Source: Uliginosibacterium sp.
Lineage (GTDB): Bacteria > Pseudomonadota > Gammaproteobacteria > Burkholderiales > Rhodocyclaceae
Length of the DNA stretch: 64,000 bases
NCBI GenBank assembly: GCA_016718265.1
Contig: JADKDZ010000001.1
Coordinates: 372,001-436,000, forward strand
Reading direction: 5' to 3'
Position 1 is the first letter of the stretch, and the number at the start of each line of letters is the position of its first letter. A program made the position numbers and the translations under genes. Of the stretch, positions 1-7,426 are shown in pieces. The notes under the pieces were generated by a model that saw nothing but the letters and a program-made list of their open reading frames with translations, was not told where the DNA came from and made no database searches.

Positions 1-29
1 CCTGCGTTACCAGGCACAATAACCACAAC

Positions 30-47
30 ACGGCCCGCGAGGGCCGT
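30..47 (+). promoter_or_regulatory. Leader hairpin upstream of cobO
   Basis: A perfect 7-bp stem closes on a GCGA (GNRA) tetraloop 20 bases before the cobO start. No T-tract follows, so it is not an obvious intrinsic terminator. It could belong to a 5' leader. A cobalamin riboswitch would be expected ahead of such an operon, but its core B12 box is not within the window, so that role is only a guess. Confidence 0.3.
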
Positions 48-67
48 CTGCCAATGGAGCTCCCACC

Positions 68-673
68 ATGAGTGACAGTGACCGCGCCGCCCGCCACCTG
101 GCCCGCATGACGCGCAAGAAAGCGCTCATCGACGCCTCAATCGCCGCTGCAGACGAAGAGCGCGGCCTGGTGCTGGTCAATACCGGCAATGGCAAAGGCA
201 AGAGCAGCGCGGCCTTCGGCGTGCTGGCCCGCGCCCTGGGCCACGGCATGAACTGCGCCGTCATCCAGTTCATCAAGAGTCGCTCGGATACCGGGGAAGA
301 AGCCTTCTTCCGCGAACACCCGCGCGTCAAATGGCATGTGATGGGTGACGGCTTCACCTGGGACACCCAGAACGACGCCCAGGACAAAGCCACCGCGCGC
401 ACTGCCTGGGCGCAGGCCGTCACCTACCTGCGCGATCCATCAATCGATCTCTTGATCCTCGACGAATTCACCTACACCCTGAAATACGGCTGGCTGCCGG
501 TCGACGAGATCGCGCAGGAGATCATGAGCCGGCCCGAGATGCAGCACGTGATCATCACCGGCCGCGCCGCGCCCGAGGGGCTGATCGAGATCGCCGATAC
601 GGTCACCACGATGGAGCTGAGCAAACACGCCTATCACGCCGGCATCAAGGCCATGCCCGGTATCGAGTGGTGA
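68..673 (+). CDS. cobO: Cob(I)yrinic acid a,c-diamide adenosyltransferase
   Basis: This enzyme transfers the 5'-deoxyadenosyl group of ATP to the reduced cobalt of cob(I)yrinic acid diamide (and other corrinoids) in the cytoplasm. The 201-residue length is typical of the CobO/BtuR family. A P-loop GNGKGKSS lies at residues 40-47, followed by the family-typical VIQFIK strand and an ILDEFTY Walker-B-like segment. It is the first complete gene of the cobalamin operon and ends 7 bases before cobB. The ATG is preceded by a GGAGCTCC stretch that can serve as ribosome binding site. Confidence 0.96.
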   Translation: MSDSDRAARHLARMTRKKALIDASIAAADEERGLVLVNTGNGKGKSSAAFGVLARALGHGMNCAVIQFIKSRSDTGEEAFFREHPRVKWHVMGDGFTWDTQNDAQDKATARTAWAQAVTYLRDPSIDLLILDEFTYTLKYGWLPVDEIAQEIMSRPEMQHVIITGRAAPEGLIEIADTVTTMELSKHAYHAGIKAMPGIEW

Positions 674-680
674 GCCGCGC

Positions 681-1961
681 ATGAGCTGCCGCGCCTTCCT
701 GATCGCCGCCCCGGCTTCCGGCCAGGGCAAGACCACCGTCACCGCGGCCCTGGCGCGCCAGGCCCGTGCGCGTGGCGAGCGGGTGCGCGTGTTCAAGACC
801 GGGCCAGACTTTCTCGACCCGATGATCCACGCCGTTGCCAGCGGCGCGCCCTGCTACCAGCTGGATCTCTTCATGGGTGGGCTGGAGCATTGCCGCGCGC
901 TGCTCGCTGAAGCGGCGCGGGAGGCCGACCTGATCCTCGTCGAAGGCGTGATGGGCCTCTTCGACGGCAAGCCCTCCAGCGCCGATCTGGCGCGGGCCTT
1001 CGGCCTGCCCATCGTCGCGGTGATTGACGGCAGCGCCATGGCGCAGACCTTCGGCGCGCTGGCGCACGGGCTAGCCAGCTTTCAGCCCGATCTGGAGTTT
1101 GCCGGCGTCATCGCCAATCGCGTGGGCAGCGAGCGCCACGCCGCCATGCTGTTTGAATCCCTGCCGCCGCATATCCCCGGCCTCGGCTGGCTGCCGCGTG
1201 AAGCGGCGATCACCCTGCCCGAGCGACACCTGGGTCTGCTGCCGGCCGCCGAGCTCTCCGATCTGGAAGCCAAGCTGGACAAGGCAGCTGCCGCGCTGCG
1301 TTTCGACCCTTCGATGATTCTGGCATGGGAAGGGGTTTTCCACTCCCCACTCCCCACTTCCCACTCCCCCTTAAAAGGCCGTCGCATCGCCATCGCCCGC
1401 GATGCGGCGTTCTGCTTTGCCTACCCGGCCAACCTCGACACCTTGCGCGCGCTGGGCGCCGAGCTCGCTTTCTTCTCACCACTGGCGGATACGGCGCTGC
1501 CGGAGTGCGATGCTGTCTGGCTGCCCGGCGGTTACCCGGAGCTGCATGCTGCGCACATCACCGCCAACAGCGCCATGCAACTCGCCTTGCTTGCCCACAC
1601 GACGGCCGGCAAACCGCTGCTCGCCGAGTGCGGCGGCATGATGGCGCTGTTCGAGACGCTGGTCACGGCGGATGGCGCCATGCACACCGGTTTCGGCCTG
1701 CTCGAAGGCGGCGCGCTGATGCAGGGCAAACTCGCGGCATTGGGGCTGCAGGAAGTTGCGCTGCCCGAGGGCACATTGCGCGGCCACAGCTTCCACTACT
1801 CGCGCGCCGATACGCCGCTCACGCCGATCGCGCAGGGAACAAATCCGAATGGTGGCGCCACCGCCGAGGCCGTGTATCGCGTCGGCCGCACCACCGCCAG
1901 CTACATCCACTTCTACTTCCCCTCCAATCCGGACGCGGTTGCCGCGCTATTCACGGCATGA
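681..1961 (+). CDS. cobB: Cobyrinate a,c-diamide synthase (glutamine-hydrolysing)
   Basis: CobB/CbiA amidates the a and c acetate side chains of cobyrinate, or of hydrogenobyrinate in the aerobic route, using ATP and glutamine. The N-terminal dethiobiotin-synthetase-like domain has an ASGQGKTT P-loop at residues 12-19 and the FKTGPDFLDP motif. The C-terminal class I amidotransferase domain has the nucleophile in AECGGMMA (Cys317) and the RGHSFHYS region. A pyrimidine-rich stretch of tandem CACTCCC units at about 1339-1370 encodes an in-frame linker (HSPLPTSHSPL) between the domains and looks inserted. The stop overlaps the cobD start (ATGA). Confidence 0.95.
   Translation: MSCRAFLIAAPASGQGKTTVTAALARQARARGERVRVFKTGPDFLDPMIHAVASGAPCYQLDLFMGGLEHCRALLAEAAREADLILVEGVMGLFDGKPSSADLARAFGLPIVAVIDGSAMAQTFGALAHGLASFQPDLEFAGVIANRVGSERHAAMLFESLPPHIPGLGWLPREAAITLPERHLGLLPAAELSDLEAKLDKAAAALRFDPSMILAWEGVFHSPLPTSHSPLKGRRIAIARDAAFCFAYPANLDTLRALGAELAFFSPLADTALPECDAVWLPGGYPELHAAHITANSAMQLALLAHTTAGKPLLAECGGMMALFETLVTADGAMHTGFGLLEGGALMQGKLAALGLQEVALPEGTLRGHSFHYSRADTPLTPIAQGTNPNGGATAEAVYRVGRTTASYIHFYFPSNPDAVAALFTA
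1339..1370. repeat. CACTCCC tandem low-complexity insert inside cobB
   Basis: Four imperfect copies of a CCACTCC/CCACTTCC unit run in tandem within the cobB reading frame, at the junction between the ATPase and amidotransferase domains. The base composition is unlike the flanking codons, and the encoded Ser/Pro/His stretch is not a recognisable family feature. The frame stays open, so it may be a tolerated insertion. Confidence 0.6.
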
Positions 1962-2866
1962 ATATCACGCTCGCAATCCTCCTCGGCGTGCTGCTCGACC
2001 GCCTCTTCGGCGAAGTGCCGCGCTGGCATCCGCTGGTGGGTTTTGGTCGTTGCGCAGCATGGTTGGAGAGGCGCATGAACAAAGGCGCTTCAGGCATCCT
2101 TCGCGGAGCACTAGGCTGGACGCTGCTCGTGGCACCCCCTGCCCTGTGTGCCTTGCTGCTGGCGGGTCTACAGCATGCCTGGATCATTGACGGCATCGCG
2201 CTCTACTTCGCCCTCGGCGCTCGCGCACTGACCGAGCACGGCAACGCTGTCGCGGTGGCTGTGCAGCAGGGCGATCTGGCCGAAGCGCGTCGGCGCACCG
2301 GCTACCTCGTCAGCCGCGAGACTGCGCAGATGGACGAAGAGCAGATCGCCCGCGCGACCACTGAGTCCATTCTGGAGAACGGCAACGATGCGATCTTCGC
2401 GGCGATTTTCTGGTGTGCCGTGGCCGGCGCGCCGGGCGTGATCCTGTATCGGCTCGCCAACACGCTGGACGCGATGTGGGGCTACCGCAACGCGCGCTTC
2501 GAGCGCTTTGGCAAAGTCGCCGCCCGCATCGATGACCTGCTCAACCTCATCCCAGCACGCCTCACCGCACTGAGCTACGCCCTGCTCGGCCACACCCGTG
2601 TTGCACTGGCCAGCTGGCGCGCCCAGGCGGGCGCGTGGAGCAGTCCGAATGCCGGCCCGGTGATGGCTGCGGGCGCCGGCAGCCTGGGCCTGCAGCTGGG
2701 CGGCGCAGCGATTTATGAAGGCTGCCTCGAAGCGCGCCCTGCGCTTGGGAAAGGCCGCACCGCGGCCGGGAAAGACATTCCGCGCGCACTGGCGCTGATC
2801 ACGCGCAGCCTGCTGCTCTGGCTGGCGGTGATAGGCTTGGGAGATGCACTTGTCCGCTTCTTCTGA
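1958..2866 (+). CDS. cobD: Adenosylcobinamide-phosphate synthase (CobD/CbiB)
   Basis: CobD/CbiB is an integral membrane enzyme that joins (R)-1-amino-2-propanol phosphate to adenosylcobyric acid. The protein of 302 residues starts with the family-typical LLGVLLDRLFGEVPRWHPLVGFGR and has several hydrophobic helices, including the C-terminal SLLLWLAVIGLGDALV. I chose the ATG at 1958 because it overlaps the cobB stop and gives the family N-terminus; the same frame is open further upstream but reads off-frame cobB. The 3' end overlaps the cobC start by 23 bases, showing tight coupling with the gene that supplies its substrate arm. Confidence 0.94.
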   Translation: MNITLAILLGVLLDRLFGEVPRWHPLVGFGRCAAWLERRMNKGASGILRGALGWTLLVAPPALCALLLAGLQHAWIIDGIALYFALGARALTEHGNAVAVAVQQGDLAEARRRTGYLVSRETAQMDEEQIARATTESILENGNDAIFAAIFWCAVAGAPGVILYRLANTLDAMWGYRNARFERFGKVAARIDDLLNLIPARLTALSYALLGHTRVALASWRAQAGAWSSPNAGPVMAAGAGSLGLQLGGAAIYEGCLEARPALGKGRTAAGKDIPRALALITRSLLLWLAVIGLGDALVRFF

Positions 2867-3842
2867 TCTCGCCCACGGCGGTCGTCTGCGCGCCGCGGCG
2901 CATGACTTTCGCATCCCGCTGCAGCACTGGCTGGATCTCTCCACGGGCATCAACCCGCTGGGCTGGCCGGTGCCGCCACTCCCTGCCGAGGTGTGGCGCC
3001 GCTTGCCTGAAGACGACGACGGCCTCGCCATGGCCAGCCTCGCCTACTTCGGCGGCCAGCGCGTGCTGCCGCTGGCGGGCAGCCAGGCCGCGATCCAGAT
3101 CCTGCCGCAGCTGTTCGCGCCACGCACGGTTGGCATCCTGTCGCCCTGCTATGCCGAACACTTGAAGGCCTGGCATGGCGCGGGCCATCAAGTCGAGCGG
3201 GTGGATTACGCGGACGCCGAACAGGCCGTAGACCGTGTCGACGTGCTGCTGCTGAGCAACCCGAACAACCCGACCGGACAACTCGTACCGCCCGCCACCC
3301 TGCTCGAATGGCATGCACAACTGGCCGCACGCGGCGGTCTGCTGGTGGTGGACGAAGCCTTCATCGATGCCACACCGGCAATGAGCGTGCTGGCCGCTGC
3401 CCACGCGCCCGGCTTGATCGTGTTACGTTCGCTGGGCAAGTTCTGGGGCTTGGCCGGCCTGCGCTGCGGCTTCGTCGCCGCCGAACAGGCGATCCTCGAT
3501 CAGCTGACCGCTCGCCTGGGCCCCTGGACCGTGTCCGGCCCGGCACGCTGGGTCGCCCAACGCGCATTGGCCGATCGTGCCTGGCGTGAGGCTACCACTC
3601 CGCATCTGCACGCTGCCAGTGCCCGCCTCGCGGACCTGCTGGATGCACATGGCCTGCCCTCACCCTCCGGCTGCGCGCTGTTCCGCTGGGTGCCGACGCC
3701 GCTGGCGCGCGACTTGTTCATCGCCTTCGCCAAGCAAGCTGTACTCGTACGCGAGCATGACGATGGTCTGCGCATTGGCCTGCCGGGTGAGGAAGAAGAA
3801 TGGGCAAAATTCGAAGCCGTGCTCGCGGAGGTGATGCGATGA
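2844..3842 (+). CDS. cobC: Threonine-phosphate decarboxylase (PLP enzyme)
   Basis: This class I/II aminotransferase-fold protein (332 aa) matches CobC/CobD-type L-threonine-O-3-phosphate decarboxylases, which make aminopropanol phosphate for the nucleotide loop. Visible are the N-terminal HGGRLRAAAHDF segment, the SNPNNPTGQ motif, VVDEAFIDATP, and the PLP-binding lysine in SLGKFWGLAGLR (Lys199). The gene starts inside the end of cobD and its stop forms an ATGA. The next gene, cobQ, is set back by a palindromic element, unlike the overlapping junctions before it. The name follows Pseudomonas usage; the Salmonella homologue is called cobD. Confidence 0.93.
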   Translation: MHLSASSDLAHGGRLRAAAHDFRIPLQHWLDLSTGINPLGWPVPPLPAEVWRRLPEDDDGLAMASLAYFGGQRVLPLAGSQAAIQILPQLFAPRTVGILSPCYAEHLKAWHGAGHQVERVDYADAEQAVDRVDVLLLSNPNNPTGQLVPPATLLEWHAQLAARGGLLVVDEAFIDATPAMSVLAAAHAPGLIVLRSLGKFWGLAGLRCGFVAAEQAILDQLTARLGPWTVSGPARWVAQRALADRAWREATTPHLHAASARLADLLDAHGLPSPSGCALFRWVPTPLARDLFIAFAKQAVLVREHDDGLRIGLPGEEEEWAKFEAVLAEVMR

Positions 3843-3856
3843 GCCGGACGATTTTC

Positions 3857-3969
3857 GTAGGGTGGGTTAGCGGCTTTTCGCGTAACCCACCGGTTGTGAA
3901 CATGCGGCCGCTTCGCGGCCGGAAATGGTTTGATCGGCGGGTTACGGCCTGCGGCCTAACCCACCCTAC
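3857..3969. repeat. REP/BIME element 1 (GTAGGGTGGGTTAG type), cobC-cobQ gap
   Basis: This 113-bp inverted repeat begins GTAGGGTGGGTTAG and ends CTAACCCACCCTAC. Each half is itself a hairpin: GGGTTAG pairs with CGTAACCC on the left and GGGTTACG with CTAACCC on the right. The centre holds a GCGGCCGC...GCGGCCG hairpin. The GTAG head is the hallmark of REPs served by RAYT transposases. Very similar copies lie at 8322 and 9329. Confidence 0.85.
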
Positions 3970-3999
3970 GCAAACCATGCCCTCCGCCGAGGCCTGCGC

Positions 4000-5598
4000 A
4001 TGACAGCCCGCACCCTCATGGTCCAGGGCTGCACCTCGGATGCCGGCAAGAGCACCGTGGTCGCGGCGATCTGCCGCTGGCTGGTACGCCGTGGCATGCG
4101 CGTCGCGCCCTTCAAGCCGCAGAACATGGCGCTGAATTCCGCCGTCACCGCCGACGGTGGTGAGATCGGCCGCGCCCAGGCGGCGCAAGCCATGGCCTGC
4201 CGCATCGCGCCCACCACCGACATGAACCCGGTGCTGCTCAAACCGAATACCGACGTCGGCGCGCAGGTGATCATCCAGGGCCATGCCATCGGCAATATGG
4301 AAGCACTGGACTACCACGCCTACAAGGCCACTGCGAAAGCCGCGGTGATCGAATCCTTCAGCCGCCTGTGCGCGCAGTATGAGGCGGTGATCGTTGAAGG
4401 CGCCGGTTCGCCGGCCGAAATCAACCTGCGCGCCAATGACATTGCCAACATGGGCTTTGCCGAGGCCGTCGACTGCCCGGTGATCATCGTCGCCGACATC
4501 GACCGCGGCGGCGTCTTCGCGCATCTGGTCGGCACCCTCGAACTGCTCTCCGAATCCGAGCAGGCGCGCGTCAAGGGCTTCGTCATCAACCGCTTCCGTG
4601 GCGACATCGCGCTCTTGCAGAACGGGCTGGACTGGCTGGAGGAACGCACTGGCAAACCGGTACTCGGCGTGCTGCCTTATTTGCATGGCTTGCAGCTGGA
4701 AGCGGAGGATGCGATTGCGCGCGACGAAGAATCGTCATTCCCGCGCAGGCGGGGATCCAGTGACGTCGAAAAGCCGCTGGGTTCCCGCCTGCGCGGGAAC
4801 GACGGAGAGAAACTGCGCGTGATCGTGCCGGTCACCCCGCGCATCTCCAACCACACCGATTTCGACGCCCTGCGCCTGCACCCGCAGATCGACTTCCGCT
4901 TCATCGGGCCAGATGACACTATTCCCGCCGCTGACCTGATCGTGCTGCCCGGCTCCAAGGCCGTGCGCGCCGACCTCGACTTTCTGCGGGCGCAAGGCTG
5001 GGACGCGGCGATTGCCAAGCACCTGCGCTACGGCGGCAAGCTCATCGGCATCTGCGGCGGCTTCCAGATGCTGGGCCAGGAGATCGACGATCCGCATGGC
5101 CTGGAAGGCGCACCGGGTATGGCTCACGGGCTAGGCCATCTGGAGATGCGCACCACGCTTGAATCTGCAAAGCAGCTCCGTAATGTGCAAGGCTGGCTGT
5201 GCCTCTCCAACGCCCCGATCCACGGTTATGAAATCCACGCCGGCGTCACGACCGGTCTGGCGCTGGCTCGGCCCGCCTGCCGCGTAGCCCGGATGGAGGC
5301 CGAAGGCCGGAATCCGGAAACGAGCGACACACACGCCCCGGATTCCGCTGCGCTGCATCCGGGCTACATCGCAGACGGCGCGATTTCCGATGACAATCAG
5401 ATCCTCGGCACTTACCTTCACGGCCTCTTCGATTCGCCCGCCGCCTGTGACGCCCTGCTCGCCTGGGCCGGCCTCGCAAAAGCGAAATCGCCCGACATCA
5501 CCGCCATGCGTGAAGCGAGCATCGATCGCCTCGCCGATACAATCGGTGAATTCATGGACACGGAAAAGCTGATGGCAATTCTGGAGGGGAAGGCGTGA
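4000..5598 (+). CDS. cobQ: Cobyric acid synthase, with two in-frame palindrome insertions
   Basis: CobQ/CbiP amidates the b, d, e and g side chains of adenosylcobyrinate diamide with glutamine and ATP. The start gives the classic LMVQGCTSDAGKST P-loop; the amidotransferase nucleophile is in GICGGFQMLG (Cys352) and the late histidine in GTYLHGLFD. The protein is 532 residues, roughly 45-50 longer than usual for the family. The excess corresponds to two palindromic DNA elements, at 4733-4804 (24 codons) and 5284-5367 (28 codons). Both have lengths that are multiples of three and contain no stop in this frame. Whether the enzyme tolerates these two loops is unknown, but the frame is intact and the catalytic motifs are present. 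Confidence 0.93.
   Translation: MTARTLMVQGCTSDAGKSTVVAAICRWLVRRGMRVAPFKPQNMALNSAVTADGGEIGRAQAAQAMACRIAPTTDMNPVLLKPNTDVGAQVIIQGHAIGNMEALDYHAYKATAKAAVIESFSRLCAQYEAVIVEGAGSPAEINLRANDIANMGFAEAVDCPVIIVADIDRGGVFAHLVGTLELLSESEQARVKGFVINRFRGDIALLQNGLDWLEERTGKPVLGVLPYLHGLQLEAEDAIARDEESSFPRRRGSSDVEKPLGSRLRGNDGEKLRVIVPVTPRISNHTDFDALRLHPQIDFRFIGPDDTIPAADLIVLPGSKAVRADLDFLRAQGWDAAIAKHLRYGGKLIGICGGFQMLGQEIDDPHGLEGAPGMAHGLGHLEMRTTLESAKQLRNVQGWLCLSNAPIHGYEIHAGVTTGLALARPACRVARMEAEGRNPETSDTHAPDSAALHPGYIADGAISDDNQILGTYLHGLFDSPAACDALLAWAGLAKAKSPDITAMREASIDRLADTIGEFMDTEKLMAILEGKA
4733..4804. repeat. dRS3-like palindrome inside cobQ
   Basis: The 72-bp inverted repeat has CGTCATTCCCGCGCAGGCGG on the left and its near-complement CCGCCTGCGCGGGAACGACG on the right. 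It resembles the widespread ATTCCC-N8-GGGAAT (dRS3-type) repeats known best from Neisseria. It is exactly 24 codons long and adds an Arg/Ser/Gly-rich loop near residues 245-268 of CobQ, between the ATPase domain and the middle of the protein. Confidence 0.8.
5284..5367. repeat. GTAGCCCGGATG-type REP inside cobQ
   Basis: This 84-bp element begins GTAGCCCGGATG and ends CATCCGGGCTAC, with internal hairpins around GGCCGAAGGCC and a GGAATCCGG/CCGGATTCC pair. It has the GTAG head of REP sequences but a different stem from the GTAGGGTG family. Its length is 28 codons, so the cobQ frame continues through it at about residues 429-456, inside the amidotransferase domain. Confidence 0.8.
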
Positions 5599-5615
5599 AG
5601 GCGATGACGGTTTTC

Positions 5616-5732
5616 GTAGGGTGGGTTAGGCCGCCGGCCGTCACCCACCGGTCAATACATTTCCGGCCGCACTGCGGCCGCATGCATACAACCGGTGCAA
5701 TGCGCGCCTGCGGCGCTTCGATTGCACCCTAC
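5616..5732. repeat. REP/BIME element 2 (chimeric), cobQ downstream gap
   Basis: The left half is the GTAGGGTGGGTTAG hairpin and the centre again has the GCGGCCGC type sequence. The right half differs: it is an inverted GTAGGGTGCAAT-type REP, ending GATTGCACCCTAC. The same GGTGCAAT/ATTGCACC stem is found just upstream of the RAYT gene at 51596-51627. The element therefore mixes two subfamilies that share the terminal GTAGGGTG/CACCCTAC. Confidence 0.8.
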
Positions 5733-5776
5733 GGTCTGGCCCGTCCAAGGTGTTTCGACAATTACGGGGTGCCGAC

Positions 5777-6445
5777 ATGGGGCTAGAGTCCGTCGAACTC
5801 GTCATGCGGATGGAAGATGAGTTCTCGATCAACATCCCGGATCACGATGCAGCGCAGCTCACGACGCCCCGCCTGCTTGCCGATTACATTGGCCAGCGCC
5901 TTGGCGAGCATGCCAGACGGGATGAACCGCATTGCCGCACGCAGGCACATTTCTATTGGCTGCGCGCTAACCTCGTCGAACAGCTCGGGCTTGCGCGGCG
6001 TGCGATACGCCCCGACACCGCCTTGAACGAACTTCTGTCGGGCGATCTGCGCGGGCAGTGGCAGACGCTCAGGCGGTCAGCGGTATTCCGCAGTCTGCCC
6101 GCTTTGCGTGCCCCGGCCTATGCCGCTTACGCAGTGCTGCTTGCGCCATTGACAGCCGGCCTCGCGGGCTACGCGCAAATGTGGTCCGGCGAGCTGACCG
6201 CAATCGTCGCGCTGTGTGCCTGGGTGCTGGCGGAAAGACTCAAACGTCATCTTGCCAACAGGCTGCCCGAATCACTCAAGACGGTCAGCGATCTGCTGCC
6301 CCATGTCGGCTTTCCACAACGCGCGGAGCAGACGCCCGATGACATCCTGCAACGCGTGATCGCCATCAGCGCTGACCAGCTTGGAATTCCGGTCGAGAAG
6401 ATTCACCCGGATCATCGCTTCGTCGAAGACCTTGGCGTCGATTGA
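5777..6445 (+). CDS. ACP-like membrane protein with circularly permuted ACP halves
   Basis: The 222-residue product starts at MGLESVELVMRMEDEF, which aligns with the second half of an acyl carrier protein (the DSLDTVELVMALEEEF region) just after the phosphopantetheine serine. It ends with ISADQLGIPVEKIHP...FVEDLGVD, which is the first half of an ACP, stopping exactly before the serine. Between them are a helical stretch and two likely membrane helices (about 114-134 and 139-153). The attachment serine itself is missing. I recall similar unnamed 'acyl carrier protein' entries in other bacteria, so the architecture is probably real; its function is unknown. I chose the ATG at 5777 because it gives this N-terminus. 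It lies between cobQ and btuC with no obvious cobalamin role. Confidence 0.75.
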   Translation: MGLESVELVMRMEDEFSINIPDHDAAQLTTPRLLADYIGQRLGEHARRDEPHCRTQAHFYWLRANLVEQLGLARRAIRPDTALNELLSGDLRGQWQTLRRSAVFRSLPALRAPAYAAYAVLLAPLTAGLAGYAQMWSGELTAIVALCAWVLAERLKRHLANRLPESLKTVSDLLPHVGFPQRAEQTPDDILQRVIAISADQLGIPVEKIHPDHRFVEDLGVD

Positions 6446-6451
6446 GTACGC

Positions 6452-7426
6452 ATGACCCTCAAACCCCCACCCCTCACCCTCGCCCTGCTGCTCGCCGCCC
6501 TCGGTGTGCCCGCCGCATTGCTGCTGGGCCTGCTCTCCGGCTCTTCGGGCTGGGGCTGGCCGAGCGAGGAGATCCTCTGGCTGATCCGCCTGCCGCGCGT
6601 GCTGGCGGCCTTTGGCACCGGTGCGGCCCTCGCCTTGGCCGGTGCGCTGATCCAGCTGGTGACGCGCAACCCGCTCGGCGACCCGCATGTGCTGGGCGTG
6701 ACCAGTGGTGCGTCGGTCGGCGCGCTGTTGATGCTGATGCTCGCCCCAACGGGCATGCTGCTGGCACCTGAAATCGGCGCAGTGATCGGCGCACTCGGCG
6801 CCATGTCATTGGTCTTTGCACTGGCCTGGCGCAGCATGGGACGCGGCCTCGCCCCGAGCGCCTCGCCCGGCACGGTGATCGTGCTGCTGGTGGGCGTGAT
6901 GATCGGTGCGGCCTGCAGTGCGGGGGTGTCGTTCATGCTGGCAATGGCCAATGATCTGCAACTGCGCAATATCGTGTTCTGGCTGCTGGGCGATCTGAAT
7001 GGTGCCGCCCTGTGGTGGCCGGTGTGGGCGGCGGTGGGCTTCGCCTTGATGCTGGCCTGGCCCAGAGCCCAGGAGCTGGACTGGATCGCGCGTGGTGATG
7101 CCTGGGCCTGGACGCTGGGCGTGCCGGTTGCCAAGCGCCGCCGCATCGCGCTCTTCGCGGCCTGCCTCGCCACCGGTGCAGCCGTCGCCACGGCGGGCAG
7201 CATCGGATTCGTGGGGCTGGTTGCGCCGCACATCGTGCGCCTCACGGGGCTGCGCCACGCCAGAATGCTGTTGCCATTCTCGGCGCTGTTTGGTGGCGTC
7301 TTCCTCGTGCTGGCGGACACCGTGGCGCGTACCGTGATCGCCCCGGCCCAGTTGCCGGTGGGCGTGATCTCGGCCAGCGTGGGCGTGCCGCTGTTCCTGA
7401 TGCTGCTCTTGCGGAGGCGCGCATGA
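6452..7426 (+). CDS. btuC: Cobalamin/iron-siderophore ABC transporter permease (FecCD family)
   Basis: A polytopic FecCD-family permease of 324 residues with the typical IRLPRVLAAFGTGAALALAGA motif, the NPLGDPHVLGVTSGAS motif and the late GFVGLVAPHIVRL motif. It forms the membrane channel of a vitamin B12-type importer and would work as a dimer with the BtuD ATPase. It follows the ACP-like gene by 6 bases and overlaps btuD by 4 (ATGA). FecCD permeases also serve haem and siderophore importers; the cobalamin assignment rests on the operon context. Confidence 0.9.
   Translation: MTLKPPPLTLALLLAALGVPAALLLGLLSGSSGWGWPSEEILWLIRLPRVLAAFGTGAALALAGALIQLVTRNPLGDPHVLGVTSGASVGALLMLMLAPTGMLLAPEIGAVIGALGAMSLVFALAWRSMGRGLAPSASPGTVIVLLVGVMIGAACSAGVSFMLAMANDLQLRNIVFWLLGDLNGAALWWPVWAAVGFALMLAWPRAQELDWIARGDAWAWTLGVPVAKRRRIALFAACLATGAAVATAGSIGFVGLVAPHIVRLTGLRHARMLLPFSALFGGVFLVLADTVARTVIAPAQLPVGVISASVGVPLFLMLLLRRRA

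Noticed and set aside
1..67. A cobalamin riboswitch ahead of cobO
   Set aside because: Only the last 67 bases of the leader are in the window and no B12-box core is visible, so it cannot be supported.
7..423. A 138-codon minus-strand open frame opposite cobO
   Set aside because: It is the shadow of cobO and has no recognisable features.
3800..4003. A 67-codon open frame between cobC and cobQ
   Set aside because: Almost all of it is the palindromic element 3857-3969 translated; it has no coding character of its own.
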